Below, piece after piece: positions 1 to 11,783 of a stretch of DNA of 64,000 nt. The notes below the pieces were generated by a model. The model was not told the DNA's origin. It saw only the letters and a program-made list of their open reading frames with translations, and ran no database searches. Positions within the stretch are counted from its first letter, which is position 1; each line of letters begins with the position of its first letter. Origin of the DNA: Bimastos eiseni (taxonomy: Eukaryota; Annelida; Clitellata; Crassiclitellata; Lumbricidae); assembly GCA_959347315.1 (NCBI GenBank), contig OY365809.1:40819513-40883512 (forward strand). Reading direction: 5' to 3'. Made by a program: the position numbers and the translations under genes.

Positions 1-879
1 CTAATTACACTGCTGATACAAATAATTATATTTAATAACTATATCTACCACTTGAGTAGTCAAAAGCATTGTACTCCTTGTAATTTCTAACGACGGTCAG
101 AATCCGTGCAATTGAGTGAGCATATTTCTTGCTTTGAGGTTGTGTCGGATGACCAGCCAGAAACTGGTTGCAGTGAGCTTGTTCTCTCTGATGTATGGTT
201 ATGCTTTTAGAGCCTACTCTTTGTATAATATAAATTGCCAAATTACCTAATATTGGCAGTCAATGTTTGCCAATCATCTGCTAATTATCTAATAATTACT
301 CTCCAATGTTTTGAACATTTCTAAAGCGTATACTCTTGTCTTACCAATACTATCCAGGGTTATTGTTCGTGGGTCTAATACAGTCATTGCGTGAAATCGT
401 CCAGTGAATTCTTGCCGACGATTCCACCTGAAGGCGAAGCTTTTTGTGATGTTCGTGTGTACCTTGTTTTTCTTCTCACTTATTTGCTCACACAACTTTA
501 AGAATTCGTTGACTGTCGAAAGTGATGCCGGCTTTAATGCAGCAATGACGCTGTGCATCAAACTCTTGTTAACGTTTGCCGTTTTATTATGGTTAGTAAC
601 TTAGGTTATAGAATCATTTGTTGTCGATGTTCTTCAGCTGTTATTGCTTTAATTGATTACCCTTTCCTAGTAAGGTTACCGTCTTATTATGGTTGATTAG
701 GTTAAATTTAGACGATCCTTTGTTACGGATATTTACTGCTGTATTTTGAATAAATAATGGAAATATGTGTTCAAATGCAGTTACCAAAAAAATGATGAAG
801 TTAAAGTCCAGCCCGGGTTAATGACCACAGTGTAGGCCACTGTAGGCCTACGTGTATGCATTGTCCAATTATTTACGCG
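1..879. other. Left-edge intergenic DNA, no recognised gene
   Basis: No coding region here can be assigned. A 90-codon open frame on the minus strand (289-561) contains an LDPR motif that faintly recalls hAT-type transposases, but nothing else supports it. The stretch 820-860 holds a short GTAGGCCTAC-type palindromic motif that is common in this window. Sequence similar to the other array units begins only near 880. Confidence 0.4.
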
Positions 880-1400
880 GAACACTTTTCTTTTTTAATT
901 CCTCCGCGAAGCTGGCGATCTTCGGGAATGTGTCTTTTGGACGAGTCACGTCCCACGATCGATCTGTTTTGACCTTGTTGCTGAGCCTGGTTTATGAGTG
1001 ACAGGGCAATAGAGGGTTGGACCATTTTCCTGGTGAAGGCCATTGCATTGCAGCTGATCCATTTGTAAATACTTACCCTGACGCCCGTTACTTCCTGTAT
1101 ATCTAACTAGTGTTTAGTTCACATAGTTGTAGTTACGATGTTGGGAAATCATGCCATAACAGGATAAGATATCAGGAGTAATACCAGTATAAAAGAGTAT
1201 GTTGTAGCATTCAAAGTTTCGCTGTGATGGTCGTTGAGTTTACTTGGTATACCTGGACGACGAAGTTGATTATCAAAAATCGATTTGACATTAATTTCAA
1301 TCCTCTAAGAGTGCATTAGGGTGCGTATATCTGCTAATCAATATGCATTAATTTTGTGTCCATTTGCTCTTAGTTAGGCTAATGCATTTGTTTTTGTTTG
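880..1400 (+). repeat. Upstream module of array unit 1
   Basis: This block recurs upstream of units 2 (about 8510-9019) and 3 (about 16300-17283), with shorter echoes at units 6 and 8. Shared landmarks are a GAGTGACAG...ATAGAGGGTTGGACCATTTT block near 993 and a TTTACTCTGACG/TTACCCTGACG block near 1073. Conservation over several hundred bases of non-coding DNA shows that each duplicated unit carried a long 5' flank. Confidence 0.65.
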
Positions 1401-2530
1401 ATCGAGTTATAGTCAACCACCTACGTGTCAATGTCTATGTCTGTCTGTGCGTATCTGTATGCATGTCTGTATTTGGCAGTTTGTCGGCCTATGTATGCCT
1501 TGCACAATGCTTCTTATATTATGGGGCGATTTAACGGTCAGTAGGCTACATGCGATGATCTGTTGGTGTCTTCGGGGTATGCGCTACATAAAGGGAAAGA
1601 GGTCGTTAATAGTGTTAAAGCACTGTCGACTCACAGATACAAACGGCTATTTTTTTCCGGAAAAGCCAGGTAGGCTAAATTGAGTAGGTCTATTCAAAAT
1701 CTATTATGAGAATTCCCGCAAGCTCCATAGCCCCATTCGAATGAAGCTCAGTGTATTGGTAGATTATCACTTATAAGAGAAATAGAGGAATGTAATAGGA
1801 TAGGGTAAAGTCTGGGGTAAGGTGGCATGGTCTCCGGATCGCGTGTTATGGGGTTTAAACTGGTTTAAAAATGAAATTATTATAGGGTCTAATCAACACG
1901 GCCATAGTTATTCCCATAAAAGAAAAGTTAGGGTCATTTTCAATGTCATTGGTGGGATTTGCTAAGCTCTTAAATTTATAACAGAAAAATGTGTCAAAAA
2001 TTAGATTCTTTTGGACATAAAACTATGTCCATGGTAGCCCTTGCGTTGGTAAATTGAATGAACATATTTTTATTCTGTTGATTTTAAAACGAATGAGATA
2101 GTCATATAGATCCTCGTCGACATTTTGTCTTGCTAAATTTTAATCTCTGGGGTTGGGAAAATAAATTCACTTATTTCAATCACAACCATGAGCCTCACAT
2201 TGGCACTAATTAAATGATTATTAAAAAATAAATTATGTTTTATTATTATTTCTTATTTATTTTTCAACAGAATAAACATATTTCCCTTCCGACACCTAGA
2301 AATTTTGGTGTAAGAGAATTCCAACAATAATTCTCCAACAAAATTATAGTCTTATTAGTCTAGCAACACTGAAGACAAAACAGATAAGCATAATCTAATA
2401 TTTGAGTAAGATTATGACTTCTCATCGAATAGATTAATTTTTTAGGATGCCTCTCACTCTCTAAACCGTTCATAGACTGCATTCGTTTCTTTATTAATCA
2501 ATTAAACTAACTTTTATCCTATTTCCACAG
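1401..2530 (+). promoter_or_regulatory. Unit 1 promoter cassette, untranslated exon and intron
   Basis: An ATCGAGTTATAGTCAACCAC element (1401-1420) is followed by a GTCAGTA initiator-like site (1537-1543) that recurs in all eight subfamily A units. Predicted transcription from about 1540 gives a roughly 130-nt non-coding exon ending at CAG|GTAGG (intron from 1670). The intron ends at a pyrimidine-rich acceptor, TATTTCCACAG, at 2530 with an AACTAAC branch-point-like motif upstream. The coding exon follows, with 68 nt of leader before the ATG. TSS and splice sites are inferred from conservation between units; no transcript was available. Confidence 0.6.
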
Positions 2531-2598
2531 CATATCTGACTTTGGTGTGACTTGGATGAGACCCTGTATCTTCAACCTTTGTACATCACCAGCTCAGC

Positions 2599-4407
2599 AT
2601 GCGATCAAACAAGAATTCTGTTGAAGACACGATGCTGACATTACCCCAATACCAATTCTGGTTGGACGCCATCAAAAGCAACGATACTCAAAGCGTCCGA
2701 CTGATCCTCGAATCATCCGATTATCTGAAAAAATCCAAATTACTGAATGGAAGATTTCAGTTCATAGCTACTCGGAGTGAGGCCATCTTGACTACGAAAC
2801 GTCTAAAGATCGTCAGACCATTTTCATTGGCTGTGATGTACGGGTCGTTAGGAGTGTGTGACGTCATGATACAAAATGACGTCAATGTTTTCCTTCAGGA
2901 AGCTAAAGATTACAATGTGTTTCATTGCTTGATTTGCGTTGCCTTTTTTCGGCCGAAATATGAACAGGGGGTTATTAGAACTTATGATAAGTTGTGCGAG
3001 ATGCTTCCTGAAGAGAAGATCGCAAGTCTTCTTCGTATGGAAGACGAAATTGGATTGAGACCTATGGAATTTGCCGCACACCTCGGCACACTGCAGTTGA
3101 TGATGGCGCTGTGGGAAACCCGTGGAGTTTACATGGTGAGGCAGGATATCGTTGGAGTGTTTCTTTACAAGTGGTACGATATAACAGAATACATGACACT
3201 TGAATCGGACACGGCCCGGCATTTTCTTAAGAGTCCTCTGCAGTTCATGGTTTACCTTGACCGTGTACCATTCTATTCGGAAGCTGGTCGACAGGTACTC
3301 AATGAATCGATCATTGCCGATTGGATAGCGAGGTCTGTAAGGAGTAAGCGTTATGTATTTATATATTGGCTTCTTTTGAAGCTAGTTTATACCTGCTCGT
3401 TTTCCATCTATCAGATGTTTTTAAGTGAGACACTGATACCTTTTCGAAGTGAGGACTACGAAAATTCCAACATGTCATCCACTGTGTGCAAAAGCTATTC
3501 GTATCTGTCGTTCACCGGTGGCCTGAAAATATTTCTTGAAACATATCTCATTATACATTCCGCGATGATCATCTTCTATTACGTTGTATCTTTCATTATG
3601 AGTTCCAAGAATAGGAAATTGTTTTTCGCTATGTCAAAGGATATTCATGGGAGAAGAAAAGATCAGGCGTTTGATTGTCTCTCAATATTAACACAATACG
3701 TCAACGCTTTCTACGCAATGATTGTCCTCACTGAGATAATTATTCTCGACCATCCAACGAAGCAGAACGTCTTGTTTCTCAATTTTATTCATGTGATTCA
3801 AACGCCTATCATTTTGGTCTCCATAATGCAATGCATAGGTGTGTCCGGCACCGTTGGACACACCGTTGTATACATAGAGAGAATGATGAACACTTTCTTG
3901 CTGTTCATTGGGATAACAATGGCTTTGATGTTCTGCTTTGGCCGCCTTTTCGTTCTACTGTCTCAGAGAGTCTACAATCATTGCGTCGTGGAGTTTTCTG
4001 GATACTTCTCTACCCTCTACACAACCGGATTGATATTCTACGATATGCAAGATCTGAGACAGCTCGAGATCGATTCACCGTTTGGCATATATTGCGCTCA
4101 TGTGGCCTACGTGTTTATGGGCGCAATACTCGTCTACAATCTTCAAATTGCGTTGTTCTCTGACGAGGTGAGTCACGTCTACGAAAACAAATCAGTGATC
4201 GTCTCGATCAATCAGATCTGGGCTGTGGGAGAGATGGACTTCGTATTTAGCAGTATTCCGGTATCATCGATAGCGTATCGCTACAAGGCTAAGCAAAGAA
4301 TTCGGAACAATTTTGTATGTGTTGCAGATCGAATCTATCTGATAGCCAGGGTGAGCGCTAGAAAAAGGACTTCAAATCAAAGTGGCAACAGACTAATAAC
4401 CACTTAA
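2599..4407 (+). CDS. TRP-like ion channel, subfamily A, unit 1
   Basis: 602 residues in one exon. Ankyrin-like segments are visible near residues 20-40 (WLDAIKSNDTQSVRLIL), 73-112 (RPFSLAVMYGSLGVCDVMI) and 151-172 (IGLRPMEFAAHLGTLQLMM). A pre-S1 linker carries DIVGVFLYKWYDITEY (183-198) and ADWIARSVRSK. Predicted membrane segments: S1 252-272, S2 309-333, S3 365-384, S4 392-412, S5 430-455, S6 493-520, with a pore-like loop at 465-490 containing TGLIFYDMQDL. After S6 come ALFSDEV and NQIW (538-541), the position of the TRP box in TRP channels. The ATG is the one shared with units 2, 5, 7 and 8. The S1-S2 loop has a Cys and an NMS sequon. The superfamily call is by architecture; assignment to TRPA, TRPV or TRPC is not possible. 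Likely a plasma-membrane cation channel. Confidence 0.85.
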   Translation: MRSNKNSVEDTMLTLPQYQFWLDAIKSNDTQSVRLILESSDYLKKSKLLNGRFQFIATRSEAILTTKRLKIVRPFSLAVMYGSLGVCDVMIQNDVNVFLQEAKDYNVFHCLICVAFFRPKYEQGVIRTYDKLCEMLPEEKIASLLRMEDEIGLRPMEFAAHLGTLQLMMALWETRGVYMVRQDIVGVFLYKWYDITEYMTLESDTARHFLKSPLQFMVYLDRVPFYSEAGRQVLNESIIADWIARSVRSKRYVFIYWLLLKLVYTCSFSIYQMFLSETLIPFRSEDYENSNMSSTVCKSYSYLSFTGGLKIFLETYLIIHSAMIIFYYVVSFIMSSKNRKLFFAMSKDIHGRRKDQAFDCLSILTQYVNAFYAMIVLTEIIILDHPTKQNVLFLNFIHVIQTPIILVSIMQCIGVSGTVGHTVVYIERMMNTFLLFIGITMALMFCFGRLFVLLSQRVYNHCVVEFSGYFSTLYTTGLIFYDMQDLRQLEIDSPFGIYCAHVAYVFMGAILVYNLQIALFSDEVSHVYENKSVIVSINQIWAVGEMDFVFSSIPVSSIAYRYKAKQRIRNNFVCVADRIYLIARVSARKRTSNQSGNRLITT

Positions 4408-4900
4408 ATTTAAAACTTGAAGTCCTCTTGGACAAGTTCAGTTGTAGTTTGTCTTTTGAAATATATGTAACGTAGGCTTTTATATGTAGCCTATGTAATA
4501 TGTATATGTATGTCATGCACAATACGTAAATTATATATTGTATTCGTATTAATTATTAGATAATATTGTGAGGTCTCATTTTCGATTATGCCTATAATAT
4601 TATTCAAGGACCAATTCAAAGTTGCTGACTTGTCAGAAGTTTCATTTGTTGTTACTTTCCTTTTTACAAAGCATTCATTGTTTGTCAAGAAGAAATTCTA
4701 GTAGACTTATCTTCTCGAGGCTCAGCAACTATTGTGGTTCCACAAGGAATCAAAGTTGTCTTATAAAGAACATACAGCCATGTCATGCCAGTTTATGGTT
4801 TCTCATGTTTTCTGTGTCCTTTCAAACGATTAAATCGATGTGATTTAGGCAATGGCATTTACTCATGTAAAGAAACAGCATTTTTTATTAAATGAATAAA
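4408..4900 (+). other. Unit 1 3' flank with candidate poly(A) signal
   Basis: Non-coding. An AATAAA at 4895-4900 lies about 490 nt past the stop. A matching AATAAA at 23414-23419 sits at the equivalent place after unit 4, within alignable 3' flank (for example GATTATGCCTATAAT at 4584 and GATTATGCCTGTAAT at 23101), so it is a plausible 3' end. Short frames in this stretch do not keep their reading frame between units. Confidence 0.5.
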
Positions 4901-4917
4901 GAAATAAAAGCCAATGA

Positions 4918-5022
4918 CAACATACACACATATACACACATACACATACACATACATAACTCACACAACACAGACATACATACACACACATACACACACA
5001 CCCGCGCGCACACACACACAAT
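4918..5022. repeat. CA-rich microsatellite
   Basis: Imperfect (CA)n interrupted by TA and CG steps, directly after the candidate poly(A) site of unit 1. The histidine/threonine-rich frame that crosses it is a by-product of the repeat. Confidence 0.9.
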
Positions 5023-5939
5023 CTTTAAAGGGTGTTGCAAATTATGCTATCAACTGATTCCATCACAGACTATCAATATTTTAAATGCAATGTTGCTGCT
5101 GAATGGCGTGAAATGGGAAGGGTAAGAAATATGGTGAAGCAGAACCTTTGTCATGCCAGAGGTAGCGTGACGATCCAGGGGTGTAACAACGGGGTGCAGA
5201 AAACACAGGTCCCCAGTTTTGGTTTTCATTGATCCCCATTGCCCCAAATCTGTTCTTTTATTTATGTTTCTCCAATTATTTTTTATATTCAATGATCAAA
5301 GTATTGTGGGTGAATAAACCTCAAACAGTTCAATGTTTGTTTTTGCGATTTAATTCTTACTTATTGCGAATATTAAAAAGACTGTCATTTGCAAAGGAGT
5401 ATAAGGCATGTTTGATTATTCATTCATCCATAATGTGTCACTTTGTTCAGCACAAAATACAACAAATTTCTGACAGTAGAATGTTCATCATTACCAAAAG
5501 ACATAGCCTAATGATTCGTATACAATCATAAGGTCTGGGTTCATATTGACTGGAAAAGTCTGTTAGGACATGCACCTCCTAGCCAACTCTGCTATGCACC
5601 ACTGAGAAGTTCCTCGCGCGGAAGACATGCGTTGAGCTGCGATCTTGGTGATGGAGTCTGGTGAAAGACTGTGGCGATCTGTAGTTCTATATAAGTCTCG
5701 TACACGATCGGTCATTATTCCAGCCATCATCAGAGTCTACAATCCGTGGCCCCAAGACATCCAGCTGCCGTCTAAGTATGACAAAAACCGTATCCAGAGA
5801 ATCCAATTTACGAGTCAAAAGTTGTCCCGTTGACTATGACTAAATGCCGATAGATCATATATACGAGGTGGTTGTGGTAGTGATGCTGATGATGACGATG
5901 ACGATGCTGATGATAATTAAAGTCTGGGTCATGTAAGCC
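5023..5939. other. Intergenic DNA, possible retroelement tail
   Basis: No secure gene. A plus-strand frame around 5645-5833 contains SRTRSVIIPAIIRVYN, which recalls the extreme C-terminus of some LINE reverse transcriptases, followed by a stop at 5831-5833. It is too short and isolated to call with confidence. Confidence 0.25.
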
Positions 5940-7510
5940 AGTATGGCCTCACATTGATCAATCTAATCGACTACCTGCTTGTCCAGATATCAGGCGATAA
6001 AAGAGAAACTATCTTCCTCTTTCAGCGCTTAGACACATATCTATGGTTATCCAGCGCTTCAATACACTTTTGTAGCACTTTTCCATCACAAAGCTATAAC
6101 CATGACCATAAAAAACCATCTGCGAAGACTAGTCATTCCAGAACAAAATCATTTTAGGCTCGACTTTAGAACGTTGAACGGATATAAAGTTTTAAAGAAA
6201 TTGCATCTGAATTCAAAGTTGGAATCTCCCAAATCGCCATAGATGTATGGATTAATTAATGACAATAAAAAATGATGATGATAATAATATAAACAATAAT
6301 AATAATATAAATAATAATAATAACTATTATTATTATACTAATAGTAATATTAGGAGAGAGACCTCCTTCCTCTACCAGCGCTTGTCAGGACTGTCCAGCG
6401 CTTCAACGCAGTCGCTTTTTGTAGCATTTTCTCTACCAATAAAACCAACTGCGAAGACTAACCATTCCAGAACAGTGCCCCCTAGTTTTTTTTATTTCCG
6501 AGGGATCGTATATATTTCGGGGATAATAATAATAATGATAGTAACATGAAGGAGACACCAGTTTGTCGAGAACGAACGATGGGCTCACGCTCATACTCTG
6601 GTGAGGCGGACGCTGCATGCTATGGGACTTCACAGTCACGGACACCTTACATCATCATATCTTCTCTTAACATCGGCCACAGCGGGTGCAGCAGCGTAGC
6701 AAGCGGCTAACAGGAAGAATGTGAAATACAATGAGCTGATGGCGACCCACCACTTTATTCCGGTTGCATTTGAAACTATGGGGCCAATCAATTACGCTGG
6801 GCTTGAATTCATCATAGAGTAAGGGCGCAGCATAACCATGGTCATCACCGGACAGTCAAAAGAGACAAATTACCTTCTTCAGCGCTTGTCAGTCACGACA
6901 CAACGTTTCAACGCTATAATAATTGGGTTCCGTGGTTCGTTTGTGCAGCCGGATCTTGCCGAGGGATAATTAAGTCGTTCAAGTAAACCATCTGTCTCTC
7001 TCCGGAGAATAGTGTAACTAACCCGAGGAATCATTATACATGTACCTCTGATAAAGAAAAATGATGATGATAATAATAATACTAATATTAGAGGTGACGT
7101 AACCGTTCAAGATCACCAATTTCTTCTGTCTCGGGACAATTTGTATATCATCTGAGGGATCAGAACTACCTTGGGTAAAAAAGAACGAAAGAAAATAATA
7201 ATGCCTCCAACATAGGGCCTCAGATCGGGTCAATCGGTCCTTCGTCTGTCCAGGCGGCTGATCGCAAGATCCTGAAGTACAGTGGGCTCCCGGCCACACA
7301 CATCTTTCACCCTGTGGCCATTGAAACTATGGGCCCCATGAACCCACCTGCAGCTGATTTCATCAATGAGATTGGCGATCGAATTTCCTCCATGACTGGT
7401 GATAAGCGCGAGGTGAAGTTCCTCTATCAACGCTTGTCAATTTGCATCCAGCGCTTTAACCTCGGGGCTTTTAATAGCACCTTTTCTTCCATCCCAGAAG
7501 ACGAGGCCTG
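5940..7510 (+). mobile_element. Cluster of four degenerate retroelement C-terminal fragments
   Basis: Four related stretches near 5940-6090, 6358-6480, 6735-6930 and 7300-7508 each encode versions of [ST]GDKRE..FL.QRL....QRFN. The last and best preserved also has the upstream part PVAIETMGPMNPPAADFINEIGDRI and ends at a stop at 7509-7511; the third has PVAFETMGPINYAGLEF with an in-frame stop. The motif resembles the C-terminal region of retrotransposon-encoded proteins seen in marine invertebrates (recalled, not searched). AAT/ATT microsatellites separate the copies. None could encode a functional protein. Confidence 0.5.
6262..6345. repeat. AAT/ATT microsatellite
   Basis: Imperfect (AAT)n with ATA and ATT interruptions, between two retroelement fragments. 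Asparagine/tyrosine-rich frames across it are spurious. Confidence 0.9.
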
Positions 7511-8509
7511 ACCCTCCAGACGTATAATTCGGCACCATAGTAGTAGTTTCTAAGTCCCTGGGGAACGAAGTACCTCAGGGCACAAATAATAATAATAATA
7601 ATTATTATTATTATTAGTGTCATTATACTAGTAATGGATTACATGTAAACTAACCTCGGGTAAAACAAATAGGCTTGTCTCTTAAGCAGCTGCGTTATGC
7701 ATAAAATGAAGCCGAGGTCTAAATTAGGAGCAAGCACTTACGTAATTTACAATTTTCACTACCGCTATACTATTGAAGGAAATGATTTTGCAGCGTAAAT
7801 CGTAAAATCCTTTTGACCGAGTCGAGAGTAGTTGAAGATTTGTAAGTATTAGAGTGTTCTATAATAGATCATCAGTTTCAGAATATTGCAAAAGACACAA
7901 ATTGCTTGATCTCAATATGTTTTCCTGAAACTCTGTGTTTTATCTAAATGGGTATTCGTGTATTGAATGACGCTATATAAAGTGCAGACCATTTGACTAA
8001 ATCCACGGCACATGTTGCCAACCCTACCTAATATTGATGTAATACACCAAGTCTGTGCCACATAGGCCAACGATATTTATTGAAGTATTATCATTGTACG
8101 GCGCCAAAGCTACAGTCCCACCATAGTTCTCCCGATGAGAGAACTTGATCCGGCATTTTGCTTTGAAGATCTGTCATCAAATATAATCTAATGGAACAGT
8201 TGCTTAACAATGCTCTACCTACTTCGCCGTTTCAATTCTAAGTATCGTCCATATATATATATATATTTATTTATTTATATATTTATATGTATATAAGCGT
8301 CTTGTCATAGAACCGAGTTTGCCCTATCATTCCGACTCGATTTTGCTTGCACCAAGCGCCCGTGAATAAGCTGATTCATTTTGGCGCAGTACAAATCTCG
8401 AAATTACGATGACGAAAATATATAATTATGTGAATAAACAAATCATCACATGTGAAATCAACGAATTACATCTAAGAGCAAATGGAGCAAGAAATATAGC
8501 TAATGCGTT
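7511..8509. other. Intergenic DNA without recognised genes
   Basis: A palindromic (AAT)n(ATT)n tract lies at 7585-7616 and a TA-rich tract at about 8251-8295. No coding or RNA gene is supported. Confidence 0.6.
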
Positions 8510-9019
8510 CTAGGCGTCAAATTTAGGTTAAATCTGGGATGGTTTCTGATTGACCTGTTTTGACCTGTCACTTATCCAAGTTTATGAGTGACAGAACAAT
8601 TATAGAGGGTTGGACCATTTTCCTGGTGAAGACAGACGACCATTTTTCTGCTGTTGATTCATGGGTTAATATTTACTCTGACGCTCGTTATTTCTTGCTA
8701 TCCATCTAGTGTTTAGATCACACAGTTGAAGTTAAAATGTTAAGAATAGTATGGCTCATTACTTAAGATATCAGAAGTAAATCCAATATCAAGAGAAGGT
8801 TGCAGTTTTTCAGGATTCACTTAGAGGGTCACTGAGTTTACAAAATACAATTGGACGACGGGTTGATCATCAGAAATCGATTTGATATTGATATTAATTA
8901 TTATTAACAATATTATATTATAAATTATTATTATCCTCTGGCAGTGCATTAGTTAATCAGTGTGCATTATTGGTGTGTCCATTTGCTCTAAGTTGGGCTA
9001 ATGCATTTGTTTTTGTTTG
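8510..9019 (+). repeat. Upstream module of array unit 2
   Basis: Aligns with 880-1400 upstream of unit 1: GAGTGACAG...ATAGAGGGTTGGACCATTTTCC near 8587 and TTAGGCTAATGCATTTGTTTTTG-like sequence near 8995. An AAT-type interruption near 8900-8935 is private to this unit. Confidence 0.65.
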
Positions 9020-11701
9020 ATCGAGTCATAATCAACCACCTTTCTGTCACTGTTTATGTCTGCATGTACGCGTTTGTCTCTCCCTTGCAGTTTGTAGGCG
9101 GCAGGCCTGCATATATGTCTTTCACATTGCTGTTTAGTGGGGTGGTTTAGCGGTCAGTAGAATCCGTGCGATCATCTGATGGATGTATCTTCGTAGTATG
9201 CGCTACATAAAGAGAAAGAAGTCGTAAATAGTGTTAAAACATTGTCGTCTCACAGAGACAAGCAACTGCGTGAAGTTTTGGAAAAGCCAGGTAGGCCACA
9301 TTGAGTATTCTGATATATTTTGAGAATTTTCTCATTCCTCATAGGGGCATTCTAATAAAACTCAGGGCAGCGATCGATTGTCATTTATAAGAGAAAAGCA
9401 GATTATTACAGAGAAAGGCTAAGTTCAAGGTAATGTTTTGGGCAGCTATTCCAAACTGGTGTTGCCAAGGGGTACGCAAGAAAAAAATTTAAATTTTAAA
9501 TTGATATATGCAGAAACAGATAATAATAGCAAGTTTTGAAATGCCATAGTTATGCATATTAAAGTTATACTAAATATTGTAAAATGTAATTTTCCTGCTA
9601 TTATTTTATTCTATGTTTATCCATTTTTTTTGTCACCAAATAGCGTCACAGCTCACTCATATATACTCGTTGGTCTAGGGTAAAGGTATGGTTTAGAGTA
9701 GCGCGATCTCCGGTTCATATGCTGCGGAGTTGAAACTATTCAAAAACGTAATTATTAAAGAAAGTTTCAATTTAAGTTCACTTTCAGTGGTGGTCTTTCC
9801 CTTTGATGGATCAAATTCAATAAACTCTTAAACGTCTGATAGAAAAACGAGTCAGAAATAGGGCCTAAGATTCTTCTGAGCATAATAATGCGCTCCTGGA
9901 ATCCTTCGCATTGGTTACTGGAATGTGCATTTTTATATTCTGCATATTTCAAAAGTAATTATATATTCGCATAGCTTATTGTCGAACTATTTCTTGTAAG
10001 ATGTTAGCCTATGGCTGTTTTTGATGTATAAATTCAACAATTTCATTCATAATAATTCCAGTTCGCACTATTTTCTTTCTGCATAATTATATCCATATCT
10101 AATTATATCACATTTTAGGCATAGTTAAATGATTTGCATTAAAATCGAATACGTTTCCATTTTCATGAGCAGGATGCTAAAAGTATTCCAACAATAAACT
10201 TGCCATCGAAATTCATTCTTCATGATGCCTCTCACTTTGAACACCGTTCAGGCCTACTGCATTTGGTAAAAACAACTCAGTGCTTTCTTTCTGGTGGGAC
10301 GCGCCGGAACGATCCGGCATCCTTTTTCCAATTAATAAACAATAAAAATAGCAATCGTGAAAAAATTCTGGAATCTGATATAAACTTTCTAATTTAAATT
10401 TGTTACATACCAAAATAAAAAGTAAGATTGTAATCATTGTGTCCAATCAAATTAATTAATTTTATTTGGCAGCTAATTTTTGGCGTCATTTCTCTCGACA
10501 AAATATATAGGGCCTACGGATGCGATCCGGCACCTCTTTCCTTGCGCCCATTTCATTAGAAAAAGCACTCAATTTCAGGTGTAACGATGCATATACACAT
10601 TTCAACATACTCTGCCTTGGTTTGGCCATTACGCCTCTTCATTTTTTTACATATTCATGAGTTCAATTGAGTATTAATTAATCAATAACTACTGCAAACT
10701 TTCATCGTCAATTATATTGCAAAAACAGTCGAAATCAGCAAAGTATTTAAATAGAATTCTAAGATATAAATTGATTATGAACTAATCTAACTTATGACTA
10801 CCTAGCCAGCCTAGATTAGCTAATAGCGCTTCTTAGGTCAGATATCTACCTCCCACGGGAATGGAGCAGATCTGCAGTGTATTTCTGTAGTGTTCATTTG
10901 GATTCTTTCTTTGTATAAATTCTGTCGATTGCTTCTTCTCGGATGATTGTTGCCTCTAGCCTCTTCACCTCAAATGCTTCTGTGCCGTCCTCCACTCGCA
11001 CTCGTCACGTCCGAATGATGAATCGGACTTATTCTGATACTTGCGTAGCCTCGATTCCGTTGACAAGTATGTCAGAAGAGACACACTATAGATGCTGATA
11101 TTAGTTTCTCAGTCCAACTATATTAACGCGAAAAGAGTTTCTGCATTCCACCGTACATGACCGATAGTTCGAGAATGAAAATAACTCCTGATTACACACG
11201 GAGATTACATCCATCATTACTCGACGACCACAGTACTGTTCGCCACTACACCATTCGCACCCCTCAGCAGTTCTAGACGAACCAGGGTCAAATAAGTATC
11301 CGAACTCCTAAAACTTCTCTGAGAGTTCGCAACTTGAGAATTACGTGTTGACTTTTTCTCAGCACCAGACACACTATACATTTTATTGCAAACTCACGCA
11401 GCCCGGATGACGCATTTCCGCCGTACAGTCCCCAGCAGACGACCGATGACCAAAATCAGACCTTTTAACATTGCCTCCTGAATGTCAAATTGCCAACGAC
11501 CAGTTCTCCCCCAACAACACTGTTACTAAGGACTCTAATTTAATCTTATAGCGCCTTTACATTATATTTAAAGGGTGGCATTAATTAACTCTGAATTAAT
11601 TCAAACTAATTAACATTGATTGCATATTAAAATGTTAATAATACATAAGAAATGTGGGTTTTAATAGGAACATCGCTACACACTGAATATACTAATTGTA
11701 G
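9020..11701 (+). promoter_or_regulatory. Unit 2 promoter cassette, untranslated exon and enlarged intron
   Basis: Contains ATCGAGTCATAATCAACCAC (9020-9039), GTCAGTA (9153-9159) and a GCCAG|GTAGG donor (intron from 9291). The most likely acceptor is the AG at 11700-11701, because the sequence after it (CATCTTCGGTGGTAGC) aligns with the leader of unit 3. The intron would be about 2.4 kb against about 0.85 kb in units 1, 7 and 8. The excess, roughly 10800-11640, is foreign to the other units and ends near a TATAGCGCC motif like those at LINE 3' ends here. Confidence 0.5.
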
Positions 11702-11783
11702 CTCCATTTCACCATCTTCGGTGGTAGCAAATTGGAAGAAAACCTGCGTCATAGACAGCAGCATAGTACAGCAGCAGCTAAAC

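Noticed and set aside
289..561. Possible hAT transposase C-terminus
   Set aside because: Only an LDPR motif supports it; the surrounding residues do not match the family well enough.
2848..3222. 124-codon minus-strand frame inside unit 1, repeated at the same place in units 2 and 6
   Set aside because: It is an antisense shadow that persists only because the sense sequences are paralogous; no start, splice or domain evidence.
2599..4407. Polycystin (PKD2) or GPCR identity for the array proteins
   Set aside because: No polycystin-type large S1-S2 domain and no seven-segment pattern; the pore loop before the last segment and the S6 tail favour a TRP-type channel.
11652..11783. N-terminal extension of unit 2 by 44 residues
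   Set aside because: Not shared with any paralogue and it spans the likely splice acceptor at 11701.
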